Below are positions 53,827 through 62,143 of a stretch of DNA of 64,000 nt, piece by piece. How positions within the stretch are numbered: the first letter of the stretch is position 1; every line of letters starts with the position of its first letter. Source of the stretch: an uncultured Lachnospiraceae bacterium. GTDB taxonomy: Bacteria > Bacillota > Clostridia > Lachnospirales > Lachnospiraceae. Where the stretch lies: positions 1 to 64,000 of the forward strand of contig CANPZI010000007.1 in the NCBI GenBank assembly GCA_947588995.1. Reading direction: 5' to 3'. The translations under genes and the position numbers were made by a program. A model generated the notes under the pieces. The model had not been told where the DNA came from. It did not search any database and saw only the letters and a list, made by a program, of their open reading frames with translations.

Positions 53827-53959
53827 AATCTCCATTCCGGAGCGTTCACGCGACGGGGCGACGCGAATCTCAAATTCGCGTCTGCCATCAGGGGAATTTG
53901 TGACGCCCCAACACAAATTCCCGTGTGAAAAATCAGCACATCAGTGTGATTTTTCACAC
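53827..53959 (-). repeat. Hairpin/RBS element, copy B, plus an adjoining third hairpin
   Basis: Three consecutive hairpins fill the gap between cbiD and cbiF: GACGCGAAT/ATTCGCGTC (53860-53882), GGGAATTTGTG/CACAAATTCCC (53892-53922) and GTGTGAAAAATC/GATTTTTCACAC (53923-53959). On the minus strand the block ends GGAATGGAGATT before the cbiF ATG. A further fragment of the CTCCATTCCGG core lies at 53963-53973 (copy D). Confidence 0.75.
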
Positions 53960-53996
53960 TATCTCCATTCCGGCGCATCACGCCATCTGTACACTC

Positions 53997-55148
53997 TTAC
54001 GTGTTCCCCGTTTTCTCTTCCTCGCTTCTATGTATACCGATCAGCGCCTCCGCGCCCTCCGTCATGCCCAGGATACCGTACCGGTTGGAAAAGACCACCG
54101 CCTCCACGGACAGCCCGGCGTCTGCGCGCTGTCTTAGGGCCGCATGAATCCTGGTCATGAGCTGCGCCATCGCCGCCTCCAGGAAAGACGCCTCCCGCAG
54201 ACATGCCGCCGCCTCGTCCGTCGTGTTGCAAAAGAGGATGCTGCGCGCAAGTTTGGCGTCCCCGCCCGCCAGAAGCACACAGGCCGCCAGCGTTTCCATC
54301 CTGCCGTCGGCATAGGAAGAGTGCGTGTTCATAATGCCGCTGCCCAGCTTGACCAGCTTGCCCAGATGCCCGACGAAAAGCAGACTGCGCAGCCGAAACT
54401 CGCAGGCCATATCGATTGTGCTGCCGATAAAATTGCCGCACTTCACCGTATGCGCCAGATCAAGTCCCAGATGCTGTTCCACAAAGGTTTCCCCGTAATT
54501 GCCGGGCGTGACGACTAGGTCTCTCTCTCCCTCTGCGCTGTGCATACTGATCTCTGCGCGGATCGTGTCAAGCAGCGCCTGCTCGCTCATGGGCTCCACG
54601 ATCCCGGAAGTGCCGAGAATCGAGATGCCGCCCACAATTCCCAGCTTCCCGTTCAGCGTGCGGGCGGCAATCTCCTCGCCGGCCGGCACGGAGATGACCG
54701 CCCGCAGCCCGCCCTCGTAACCGCAGCCGTCGGCGGCTTCCCGCATGACCTCCGCCATCATCCGGCGCGGGACAGAGTTAATCGCCGCGCTGCCGACAGG
54801 CTGATCCAGGCCGGGTCTGGTGACTCTGCCGACGCCCTCCCCGCCGTCGATCTCCATACCGCTGGGGATTTTCTCCACGCAGGCATGGATGTAAGCGCCG
54901 TCCGTCACGTCATGGTCGTCGCCCGCGTCTTTTCTGACAGCGCACCGCACCCGCTCCCCGTCGGCCCTGATCTGCTCGATCCTCAGCCTGAGCAAAGTAC
55001 CGGCGGGCGTCGCCAGCTCGACCTGCTCCACGATCTTCCCTGTCAGAAGCATCTGTGCAGCCGCTTTCACCGCAGCGGCCGCACAGGCGCCTGTCGTGTA
55101 GCCAAGCCTCAGTTTTTTTCGCTCCTTATAAACATACCGCTCCATCAT
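53997..55148 (-). CDS. cbiD: Cobalt-precorrin-5B C1-methyltransferase
   Basis: 383 residues, normal length. It starts with the diagnostic LRLGYTTGACAAAAVKAAAQ and has GVGRVTRPGLDQPVGSAAIN and GTSGIVEPMSEQAL. The C-terminal half has LFVGHLGKLVKLGSGIMNTHS. First B12 gene in reading order. A possible -10 (TATACT, 55229-55234) lies upstream, but no B12 riboswitch is seen in the ~150-nt gap to spoVAC. Confidence 0.94.
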   Translation of the reverse strand: MMERYVYKERKKLRLGYTTGACAAAAVKAAAQMLLTGKIVEQVELATPAGTLLRLRIEQIRADGERVRCAVRKDAGDDHDVTDGAYIHACVEKIPSGMEIDGGEGVGRVTRPGLDQPVGSAAINSVPRRMMAEVMREAADGCGYEGGLRAVISVPAGEEIAARTLNGKLGIVGGISILGTSGIVEPMSEQALLDTIRAEISMHSAEGERDLVVTPGNYGETFVEQHLGLDLAHTVKCGNFIGSTIDMACEFRLRSLLFVGHLGKLVKLGSGIMNTHSSYADGRMETLAACVLLAGGDAKLARSILFCNTTDEAAACLREASFLEAAMAQLMTRIHAALRQRADAGLSVEAVVFSNRYGILGMTEGAEALIGIHRSEEEKTGNT

Positions 55149-55296
55149 GTCCCGCCGCCCGTCTTCTCCTGCGCCGTTTCTTCCCGCTCACGGACATACG
55201 CTGACAGCACTCCGCTGCCGCCTATCCCAGTATACCATTACTCGGAGACAAAATCACTCTTTTTGTGAGAGATTCTCCGCCTCGTGACGGCGCATG

Positions 55297-55785
55297 CTAC
55301 ATGATGCCGATCAGACTCCCGATCCAGCAGACGATCCCCAGCGCCCAGCTCGTGAAAACGCCGAACAGGATAACCGGCCCCGCGATCGTGAAAATCTTGG
55401 ATCCGACGCCAAACACCTGACCCTCTTTCCGATACTCGATGGCCGCCGAGGCGACGGAATTGGCGAAGCCCGTGATCGGCACCAGCGCACCCGCGCCGCC
55501 CCACACTACCAGCTTCGGATAGATGTTCAGACCCGTGAGCAGTGCGCTGACAAGCACCAGCAGCATAGAACACCACGCGGCTGCCGTCTCTCTGTCCAGT
55601 CCCAGCTTCTGTGTGGCGACATGCAGAACCGCCTGCCCCAGCACACAGATCAGCCCGCCCAGTACAAACGCCTTGCACATGCGGTACGGCAGACTGTACC
55701 TGGGTGTCACCCGCTCCACATGCTCCCTGTAGTCCTGCTCTTTTTTCTGCTGTTCCGTCCCGGTTTGCCGCTTTTTCTGCGTCAT
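55297..55785 (-). CDS. spoVAC: Stage V sporulation protein AC
   Basis: 162 residues with four membrane helices. After a polar N-terminus, family signatures FVLGGLICVLGQA, VPITGFANSVASAAIEYRKEG and FGVGSKIFTIAGPVI are clear. SpoVAC forms the dipicolinic-acid channel. ATG at 55785 has AAAGGA 9 nt upstream. It follows spoVAB and is separated from spoVAD by 26 kb. Confidence 0.94.
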   Translation of the reverse strand: MTQKKRQTGTEQQKKEQDYREHVERVTPRYSLPYRMCKAFVLGGLICVLGQAVLHVATQKLGLDRETAAAWCSMLLVLVSALLTGLNIYPKLVVWGGAGALVPITGFANSVASAAIEYRKEGQVFGVGSKIFTIAGPVILFGVFTSWALGIVCWIGSLIGIM

Positions 55786-55898
55786 GGCTGTCATTCCTTT
55801 CCGCTCAGATGCTATCTTTCCTTTTTGATCCCCCGCCTTACCTGCCGCACCGCCGCGGACAGCGCAGGGCATTTCTCGCTCTTCTTTCGGCAGGAGCG

Positions 55899-56396
55899 CT
55901 ATCCGCCGTACAGGTAAACCTGCTGTGTAAAGTAGACCAGACTGCCGGCCAGCTTGCCGAGCGCCACGGCGAGGATGGCTATCCCCAGACCGTGCCGGAA
56001 ACCGATTCTCCTGGCGAACACCGGAATCGTGTTGAGCATTTCCGCGACGGCCAGGGCCAGACATCCCACGAAAATACCCGCAAACAGGCCGTACACGATC
56101 AGCAGCAGGGTGCCGGCCAGCCGCCACACCCTTTCCGTGTTCTCCCGGCCAAACAGCGCGTGTTCCCGCACAAACCTGCCGAGCCCGCACCAGTCCTCGA
56201 ATACGCTGACGAAACCGCCGGCGAGCGTGCCGAGCACCACCATCTCCTCCAGCAGGAAGATCCTGCGCGCCACGTGCATTTTGCCGGCAAAGCGCGGAAT
56301 CAGCCCCACCGAGATCAGCACCGTAAATACCCCCGCCGACACGATCAGGCCGCTGCCTGCCCCGATCAGGGCCAATAAAAGCTGTCTAAGAAACAT
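55899..56396 (-). CDS. spoVAB: Stage V sporulation protein AB
   Basis: 165 residues, four or five membrane helices. SpoVAB-like features are SAGVFTVLISVGLIPRFAGK and LAVAEMLNTIPVFARRI. Its start overlaps the spoVAA coding end by 11 nt, as in Bacillus spoVA operons. Confidence 0.9.
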   Translation of the reverse strand: MFLRQLLLALIGAGSGLIVSAGVFTVLISVGLIPRFAGKMHVARRIFLLEEMVVLGTLAGGFVSVFEDWCGLGRFVREHALFGRENTERVWRLAGTLLLIVYGLFAGIFVGCLALAVAEMLNTIPVFARRIGFRHGLGIAILAVALGKLAGSLVYFTQQVYLYGG

Positions 56397-57021
56397 CGAT
56401 CGTCCTGCCCTCCCTGTCCGCCGTCTGGATCAGCGCCTTGTTGACGTCCTCCTCGTAGACGCGCATCTCCACCTCAATCGGCGTCGGATCTTTGGTGATA
56501 CGCCTTCCGCCGATATGGTTGAAAAAGACAATGATGCCGACGGCGAGCCCGACCGAGTAGGCCAGCTCCAATATCCCGTAACCATCACCGGGGCTGCCCG
56601 TCACCATCTCATAAATTTTGCCAAACACTTCGTTGATACCGATATCGTTGTGAAACGCCATGATCGTAAAGGCCGTTCCAAAGAAACTCACCAGCGCCAC
56701 AAAAATCAGTTTCCATGTCTGCAGCGGCCCCTTATACCTGTTCACATCGATCCGCTCCACTAAGACTGCCGTCTCTCCGATACTCTGCACGTCGGCATTC
56801 GGACAAACTCTGCCGATCTCCTCGATCACCTTAAGCAGGCTGATGACCTGTCTCTTTGGCTGCCCGGCCTTGAAACTGTGCAGCTTGATCGCCTTTACTT
56901 TCGCCAAAGTCTGCGGGTCGCTGCACGCCACCCCGGCGATGTCTTTCACAAAGACATCCTCGCTCTGCACTTCTGCGTTCTGCTCCGCTTTCATGTAGAT
57001 TGTCGCCCTATTAGTTGACAT
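56386..57021 (-). CDS. spoVAA: Stage V sporulation protein AA
   Basis: 211 residues. A soluble N-terminal domain (~1-105) precedes two membrane helices (~112-133 and ~155-178) and a short tail, the SpoVAA layout. ATG 57021 follows GAGGAAAAGTT and sits inside a one-mismatch 10-mer (57014-57023); an exact copy is 22 nt upstream. The promoter at 57149-57178 looks sigma-G dependent. Confidence 0.9.
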   Translation of the reverse strand: MSTNRATIYMKAEQNAEVQSEDVFVKDIAGVACSDPQTLAKVKAIKLHSFKAGQPKRQVISLLKVIEEIGRVCPNADVQSIGETAVLVERIDVNRYKGPLQTWKLIFVALVSFFGTAFTIMAFHNDIGINEVFGKIYEMVTGSPGDGYGILELAYSVGLAVGIIVFFNHIGGRRITKDPTPIEVEMRVYEEDVNKALIQTADREGRTIDVS

Positions 57022-57148
57022 AACTTTTCCTCACCCGTTTTTAAGTTTACATAACTTTTCCGTATTCTATGCGATTCTCGTATGGCATTGGTTTCGTGAG
57101 TTTACATCGCTTTATTTTACTCTGCCGCACCGCCAGAGAACACAGTAT

Positions 57149-57178
57149 CAGTATGCTTTTTTTGCGGAGATTTTATGC
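57149..57178 (-). promoter_or_regulatory. Sigma-G (forespore) promoter of spoVAA-AB-AC
   Basis: GCATA (57174-57178), an 18-nt spacer and CATACTG (57149-57155). One base off the sigma-G -10 pattern and the same spacing as the spoVAD promoter. Confidence 0.65.
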
Positions 57179-57221
57179 GAAGAAATATGACTGCCCCATT
57201 CTACGAAGAATAATTCGAGAT

Positions 57222-57270
57222 AAAAAATAAAGGCCGTTCCAAGAACAAATCCTTGAAAAGCCTTTATTTT
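57222..57270. terminator. Bidirectional terminator after tRNA-Thr
   Basis: AATAAAGGC and GCCTTTATT pair around an imperfect inner stem. The minus strand continues into TTTTTT, and the plus strand ends in TTTATTTT. Confidence 0.8.
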
Positions 57271-57281
57271 CTATTCTCCGA

Positions 57282-57354
57282 AGCTGCTGACGGGAATCGG
57301 ACCCGTGACCTCCGCACTACCAATGCGACGCACTACCGACTGTGCTACAGCAGC
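57282..57354 (-). tRNA. tRNA-Thr (anticodon GGT)
   Basis: 73-nt cloverleaf with acceptor GCTGCTG/CAGCAGC, anticodon loop TTGGTAG (GGT, threonine) and T-loop GGTCCGATTCC. CCA not encoded. Promoter at 57396-57425. Confidence 0.96.
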
Positions 57355-57395
57355 ATATTCCGTTGGCGGCAGGCCGCGCCCGGCCACCGAACTGT

Positions 57396-57425
57396 AGTAT
57401 AGCATAGGCGTTTCTGCTTTGTCAA
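57396..57425 (-). promoter_or_regulatory. Sigma-A promoter of tRNA-Thr
   Basis: TTGACA (57420-57425), an 18-nt spacer and TATACT (57396-57401). The -35 overlaps the last codons of sigH. Confidence 0.75.
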
Positions 57426-58045
57426 GCCTGCTGCCTGCCCAATCGTTTTTTCAGCTTGCCCTTGATTCTCTGCAGGGCATTGTCCGTCGATTTCTCGTCT
57501 CTGCCAAGCACTTTCGCAATCTGCTGGTAGCGCATACCGGTCAGATACAGATCAAAAACCTGTTTCTCAAAACCGCTCAGCTCCCGCTCGATCTCGCGTT
57601 CCAGCTGCGCCGCGTTCTCCCGGTCGATCAGAACCTCCTCCGGGCTCTGTCCCGCGCGCTCTGCCAGCACATTGACCAGTTCCTCTGTCTCCTCCGCGCC
57701 CATGCCTCCGTTTGCGTACAGGGAGACATAGGTGTTGAGCGGCATATGCTTGCGCCGCCTGGAGGTCTGCACCGCCGTGTACATCTGTCGGGACACGCAC
57801 AGATCGGCAAAAGTCAGAAAACTCGCGTCCCGCCCGCTGTCATAATCGCGCAGTGCCTTAAACAGGCCGATCATCCCCTCCTGAATCAGGTCCTCTCTGT
57901 CCGCCCCGAGGATATACATGGATTTCGCCTTGCTGCGGACAAGATTTTTGTACTTATTCATGAGATATTCCGTAATCCCGCTCTCCCCGTCCCTGAGGCG
58001 GACGATCAGCTCCTCGTCGCTGTACTGCCCGTATTCCTTTCCCAT
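57422..58045 (-). CDS. sigH: RNA polymerase sigma-H factor (sporulation)
   Basis: 207 residues from ATG 58045. Sigma region 2 has DREDLIQEGMIGLFKALRDYD and the region-4 helix-turn-helix is around YQQIAKVLGRDEKSTDNALQRIKGK (positions ~168-192). In Bacillus it drives early sporulation and competence genes. The frame extends to GTG 58078, which overlaps the upstream stop, but ATG 58045 has AGGA 8 nt before it and fits the family's length. The order cysE-cysS-mrnC-rlmB-(x)-sigH is the Bacillus order, with x here an SGNH hydrolase instead of rae1. Confidence 0.92.
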   Translation of the reverse strand: MGKEYGQYSDEELIVRLRDGESGITEYLMNKYKNLVRSKAKSMYILGADREDLIQEGMIGLFKALRDYDSGRDASFLTFADLCVSRQMYTAVQTSRRRKHMPLNTYVSLYANGGMGAEETEELVNVLAERAGQSPEEVLIDRENAAQLEREIERELSGFEKQVFDLYLTGMRYQQIAKVLGRDEKSTDNALQRIKGKLKKRLGRQQA

Positions 58046-58074
58046 TCCGTCTTTCCTGTCCGACTTCCCGTCCG

Positions 58075-59508
58075 TCACCCTGCCATGTCCGCCGACACCG
58101 TGTCATTGTCCGAGAGCGCATCATGGCCGAAACCGGCGCCGTTACCGGACACGCTCCCCGCCTCAGGATCAAAGTATCTGATCAGTTCCGCGGCAAAATG
58201 CTCTGCCAGAATCCTGTAACCCTCATGGCTGCCGTGCACGCCGTCGGGCATATACTCCTCGACCACATCCACATCGTGGGAATCCAGGATGTTGGAGTTA
58301 TACAGGTCTACCACCTGATAGTCATACTCTTTAGCAAGCGCAAGGATGACATCCACGAACCGCTGCTGCGGCAGCAGATAGTCCCTCTCGCTCATAAGAT
58401 AATCCTGCAGAATATTGGGCAGAGGCGTCGCGAAAAAGACAGCCGCATCCGGATAATTCTCACGCAGCCCGCGCATCAGCTCATCCAGATCCCCGCAGAA
58501 TGTCCGGGGCGCCCGTTCCTCAAGGGTCCCTAATTCTTTCTCGGAAGCGCAGAAACCATCATTTGTTCCGCCCATAACAATGATAATGTCCGTATCTTTG
58601 GGAATCTCCTCATAGCGGTCCACATACGCCTCCAGCCAGTATCTGCCTATGGAAGAGCCGCCGATACCCAGATTGTACACTTCTTCTGCCCCGAGCACGT
58701 CTTTCAGCTGAGAAGGATAAGAATACTGCTGATAGTTCTCCTCTTTCTCCAGATTGGCCGCAGCCGTGATACTGTCGCCGAGGCAGGCAATCTTTTTCCC
58801 CGAAAAGTCAATCCGGCAATCGGCGATCAGAGCCCGGTCCGCCTCGTTGACCAGCAGCGTCTCCTCCAGAGAGGTCCTCAGTTTTCTGCGTTCCGCCAGC
58901 GTCATATACCGCTCCGCCGTATTGCCGGACACGCTGTCACCGGAGACGCTGTTGTCCGACACCGCGTCATTGTCCGAAACACCGTTTCCCGACACCGCGT
59001 CATTGCCGGAAACGCTGTTTCCCGACACCGCGTCATTGCCGGAAACGCCGTTTCCCGACACCGCGTCATCGTCCGAGACGCTGTCGCCCGACATCGCCCC
59101 ATTACCTGAAATTTCCGCGCTGTCCGCGTTTATGACCGGCACCGCCGCTTCATTGCCCGGCGCCGCGTTGCCGTCAACCGTCACATCATCCCCGGATACC
59201 GCGTCGCTTTCCGCAGCCGCTTCTCCCTGTCCGGCTTCCGCATTCTCTTCCGTCTCCAGGCTGCCTATGAACTGCCGCAGCGCCTCCCTGTCCCTGGCGA
59301 GCTCCTGAATCTCCATCTGCATCTCGCTGACGCGGGCTGCCGCCTCCTGATTCCGCTCATAGACACGAGCCGCTTCCGCCTCCTCCTGCTCTGCGGCGAG
59401 ACGCCTGTCCGTATCGTAGACATAATATGCCCGAAAAACAACCGCTGCCGCCAGCACGGCGGTCAGCACAAGAATACATATCAACAAAATCTGATTGATC
59501 TTTTTCAT
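58075..59508 (-). CDS. Membrane-anchored SGNH/GDSL hydrolase with Ser-Gly-Asn repeat region
   Basis: 477 residues: a signal anchor (~5-28), a coiled-coil stretch (~35-85), a low-complexity repeat region (~102-197) and an SGNH esterase domain. The catalytic Ser is in CLGDSITAAA (S246); block III has GGTNDG and block V DGVHGSHEG with Asp/His. A second short Ser-Gly-Asn tail ends the protein. Likely an O-acetyl or acyl esterase acting on wall glycans. It occupies the place of rae1 between rlmB and sigH. Confidence 0.85.
   Translation of the reverse strand: MKKINQILLICILVLTAVLAAAVVFRAYYVYDTDRRLAAEQEEAEAARVYERNQEAAARVSEMQMEIQELARDREALRQFIGSLETEENAEAGQGEAAAESDAVSGDDVTVDGNAAPGNEAAVPVINADSAEISGNGAMSGDSVSDDDAVSGNGVSGNDAVSGNSVSGNDAVSGNGVSDNDAVSDNSVSGDSVSGNTAERYMTLAERRKLRTSLEETLLVNEADRALIADCRIDFSGKKIACLGDSITAAANLEKEENYQQYSYPSQLKDVLGAEEVYNLGIGGSSIGRYWLEAYVDRYEEIPKDTDIIIVMGGTNDGFCASEKELGTLEERAPRTFCGDLDELMRGLRENYPDAAVFFATPLPNILQDYLMSERDYLLPQQRFVDVILALAKEYDYQVVDLYNSNILDSHDVDVVEEYMPDGVHGSHEGYRILAEHFAAELIRYFDPEAGSVSGNGAGFGHDALSDNDTVSADMAG
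58918..59205 (-). repeat. Coding repeat rich in V-S-G-N units
   Basis: Units of about 7 residues (such as AVSGN, GVSGND, SVSGND) recur roughly 12 times in the SGNH protein, from near-identical DNA units around GTTTCCGG(C)AATGACG. Prone to copy-number change. Confidence 0.75.
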
Positions 59509-59509
59509 C

Positions 59510-60256
59510 TCATTCTGCGCCTAACCTTTGCCTGACAATCTCATAAGCAAGCACGCCCGCGGCCACTGATGCGTTAAGGGAGTCTATGTCGCCCCGCATC
59601 GGAATCGCGGCGGCAAGATCGCATTTTTCTTTGACAAGCCGCCCCACGCCGCTCCCCTCATTGCCGATCACCATGCCGATCGGCCCCGTCAGGTTCAGGT
59701 CGTACATGCGCGTGCCTTTCATATCCGCGCAGACGAACCAAAGCCCTTCTTTTTTCAGCTCTTCTATCGTCTGTCCCAGATTCGTCACTTTCGCCACCGG
59801 CGTATAGTTGAGCGCGCCCGCGGAAGCCTTGGCTACCGTCGCGGTAAGCCCGGCTGCCCGGTTCTTCGGTATGATGACGCCGTGCGCGCCCGCCAGGTTC
59901 GCCGTCCGGATGATCGCGCCCAGATTGTGGGGATCCTCGATATTGTCGAGCAGAAAAAGAAAAGGCTGCTCGCCTTTCTCTTTCGCCCGGTTCAGGATAT
60001 CGTCCACCTCCGCGTAAGCGTAGGCCGCAGCATAGGCGACGACGCCCTGATGCTTCCCCGTCTCGGACATCTGATCCAGCCGTTCTTTCGGCACATACCT
60101 GACAGTGCAGCCGCTCTTTGCCGCCTCCCGCCTGATCGTCATGACCGGCCCGTCCTGGCAGCCGTCCAGAATAAAGAGCTTGTCTATCGTCCTGCCGGAG
60201 CGGAACGCCTCGATCACGGCGTTCCTGCCCTCGATGGTAAATTCCGTGTATCTCAT
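59510..60256 (-). CDS. rlmB: 23S rRNA (guanosine-2'-O-)-methyltransferase RlmB
   Basis: 248 residues of the SpoU/TrmH family, with an N-terminal L30-like domain and a knotted methylase domain: NIEDPHNLGAIIRTANLAGA, IGNEGSGVGRLV and SLNASVAAGVLAYE. Start overlaps the mrnC stop (TGATG). The next gene starts one base after its stop. Confidence 0.94.
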   Translation of the reverse strand: MRYTEFTIEGRNAVIEAFRSGRTIDKLFILDGCQDGPVMTIRREAAKSGCTVRYVPKERLDQMSETGKHQGVVAYAAAYAYAEVDDILNRAKEKGEQPFLFLLDNIEDPHNLGAIIRTANLAGAHGVIIPKNRAAGLTATVAKASAGALNYTPVAKVTNLGQTIEELKKEGLWFVCADMKGTRMYDLNLTGPIGMVIGNEGSGVGRLVKEKCDLAAAIPMRGDIDSLNASVAAGVLAYEIVRQRLGAE

Positions 60257-60717
60257 CAGATTTCCTTTCCCTGCCGCGCCGCCTGTTTTTCCACCACGGC
60301 AACGGCTCTGCCAATCAGCGCAAGCATTCTCTCCTGACGCCCGGCCAGATACAGATAGCCGCAGAGTGCTTCTAAGCCCGTCGCCTTGCGGTATTCGGCG
60401 CCGGATGCGTTTTTGGCCATGGTATGAGGTTTTGCGTTTCTGCCGCGGCGGTACACCGCCAGCTCCTCCTCGCTCAGCTCCTCCTGCAGCGCTTCGATCA
60501 TCTGCGCCTGCACGCGGGCGTTCACATAATTGACCGTAGACTTGTGCAGACTGCCCGCCGAACGGTTGCCCCGCTCCACCACGATCGTGCGGATCACCAG
60601 ATCGAACACGGCGTCGCCGATATAAGCTAACGCCAGCGGGGAGTAGGTCCTGAGATCCGTCTCCTTACAGGCGAACTCTCTCTTGATCGCCTCTAAGATC
60701 GTTACGCCCTCTTCCAT
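60256..60717 (-). CDS. mrnC: Mini-ribonuclease 3
   Basis: 153 residues, a lone RNase III catalytic domain that trims 23S rRNA ends. Signature LALAYIGDAVFDLVIRT with the catalytic Asp and a later KATGLEALCGYLYL Glu. Overlaps cysS by 16 nt at its start and rlmB at its end. Confidence 0.95.
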   Translation of the reverse strand: MEEGVTILEAIKREFACKETDLRTYSPLALAYIGDAVFDLVIRTIVVERGNRSAGSLHKSTVNYVNARVQAQMIEALQEELSEEELAVYRRGRNAKPHTMAKNASGAEYRKATGLEALCGYLYLAGRQERMLALIGRAVAVVEKQAARQGKEI

Positions 60718-62111
60718 TTCACTCCCTCGCGCGTGTCCTCCAGAAGAATCCCCTGCGCCGCCAGTTCGTCCCTGATCTCGTCCGCCCTGGCGAAGTTTTT
60801 CGCTCTGCGTGCGTCCTGGCGCTCTTGAATCAGCGCCTCCACGTCCGCGTCCAGAAGTTCTTCCTTTTTATCCACGATCAGGCCGCAGATATCGGACAGC
60901 AGGACAATCTCGTCCTTTAACGCCTGCAGGAAAGCTTTTGTCGCGTGCGCCGCGGCATGCGTGTTGACGAATTTTACCAGATCGAAAATCGCCGCGATGG
61001 CGTCCGCCGTGTTGAAGTCGTCATCCATCGCCTCATCGAACTGCGCGATATACGCCTCCGCCTGTTTCACGCTCTCCCGCTCTTCCTCCGTCATCTCCCC
61101 GTCGGCCGCCCCGCCCAGCAGGAAATTCAGATTGGCGACGCAGCCCGTGATGCGCTCCAGACTGTTCTTCGCCGCCTCCATCAGCTCCGCGCTGAAATTG
61201 AGCGGGCTTCTGTAATGAGCGGAGAGCATGAAGAAACGCAGCACCTGCAGATCATACTTCCCGCTGATGTCCCTGACGGTGAAAAAGTTCCCCGCAGACT
61301 TGGACATCTTGTGATTGTCGATATTTAAGAAAGCGTTGTGCAGCCAGTATTTGGCGAACTCCTTGCCGTTGGCCGCCTCGGACTGCGCGATCTCATTCTC
61401 GTGGTGCGGGAAGATCAGATCCTCGCCGCCCGCGTGGATATCAATCTGTTCGCCGAGATACTTTCTGCTCATGACGGAACACTCGATGTGCCAGCCGGGA
61501 CGCCCCTGACACCAGGGTGACTCCCAGTACGGCTCCCCCTCTTTCTTTGGCTTCCAGAGCACGAAGTCCAGCGGATCCTGCTTCTGATCCTCGCCGGAGA
61601 CTAACAGGGAACGCGCGCCGCTCTGCAGGTCGTCGAGATTCTTGTGGGAGAGTTTTCCGTAATCCTTAAAACTTCTCGTCCTGAAATACACCGTGCCGTC
61701 CTCGGCCACATAGGCGTGTCCTTTGTCGATTAACGTCTGTATCATCTCAATCATGCCGTCGATCTCCTCGGTCGCCTTGGGATGGACGGTGGCGGGCTTC
61801 ACGTTGAGCCCTCTCATGTCTTTTTTGCACTCCTCAATATAGCGTTCGGAGATCACGGAGGCGTCCACGCCCTCCTCGTTCGCCTTTTTGATAATCTTGT
61901 CGTCCACGTCCGTGAAGTTGGAGACATAGCTGACCTGATATCCCTTGTGCTCCATATAGCGTCTGGCGGTGTCAAACACGATCATCGGCCTGGCGTTGCC
62001 GATATGGATCAGGTTGTAGACGGTAGGCCCGCAGACATACATGCTGACCTGACCGTCCTTAAGCGGCACGAACTCTTCTTTTCTCTTAGACAACGTATTG
62101 TATACTTTCAT
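60702..62111 (-). CDS. cysS: Cysteinyl-tRNA synthetase
   Basis: 469 residues. HIGH-type motif HIGNARP, zinc ligands including the Cys in [10 protein letters not shown] and WHIECSVMS, and the KMSKS motif intact. ATG 62111 has GGAGGAGAGC upstream; four extra residues upstream are possible but not supported. Usual place after cysE. Confidence 0.97.
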   Translation of the reverse strand: MKVYNTLSKRKEEFVPLKDGQVSMYVCGPTVYNLIHIGNARPMIVFDTARRYMEHKGYQVSYVSNFTDVDDKIIKKANEEGVDASVISERYIEECKKDMRGLNVKPATVHPKATEEIDGMIEMIQTLIDKGHAYVAEDGTVYFRTRSFKDYGKLSHKNLDDLQSGARSLLVSGEDQKQDPLDFVLWKPKKEGEPYWESPWCQGRPGWHIECSVMSRKYLGEQIDIHAGGEDLIFPHHENEIAQSEAANGKEFAKYWLHNAFLNIDNHKMSKSAGNFFTVRDISGKYDLQVLRFFMLSAHYRSPLNFSAELMEAAKNSLERITGCVANLNFLLGGAADGEMTEEERESVKQAEAYIAQFDEAMDDDFNTADAIAAIFDLVKFVNTHAAAHATKAFLQALKDEIVLLSDICGLIVDKKEELLDADVEALIQERQDARRAKNFARADEIRDELAAQGILLEDTREGVKWKRA

Positions 62112-62143
62112 GCTCTCCTCCAAACCGAAGTCTCTCCGGCCGA

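Larger units (their letters stand above)
19900..57054. repeat. Dispersed 10-mer repeat GTTTACATAA, 19 exact copies
   Basis: Plus-orientation copies begin at 27222, 32820, 34887, 43453, 44286, 46021, 47983, 49372, 49711, 53196 and 57045. Minus-orientation copies (TTATGTAAAC) begin at 19900, 24665, 34537, 36496, 36532, 44396, 46864 and 47955. One-mismatch forms lie at 27612, 32778, 34514, 42311, 50800 and 57014. The longer form is AAGTTTACATAACTT, nearly palindromic. Copies lie inside genes (often encoding Leu-Cys-Lys-Leu or Ser-Leu-His-Asn) and between genes. Fifteen fall in the cobalamin region 32.8-53.2 kb; none lies before 19.9 kb or after 57.1 kb. By base composition well under one copy is expected in the window. 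Confidence 0.85.

Noticed and set aside
55149..55296. Cobalamin riboswitch upstream of cbiD
   Set aside because: The gap is too short and lacks the B12 box; only a possible -10 was seen.
19900..57054. The 10-mer as ends of a transposable element
   Set aside because: Spacing between copies is irregular, no transposase is present, and no target duplications were seen.
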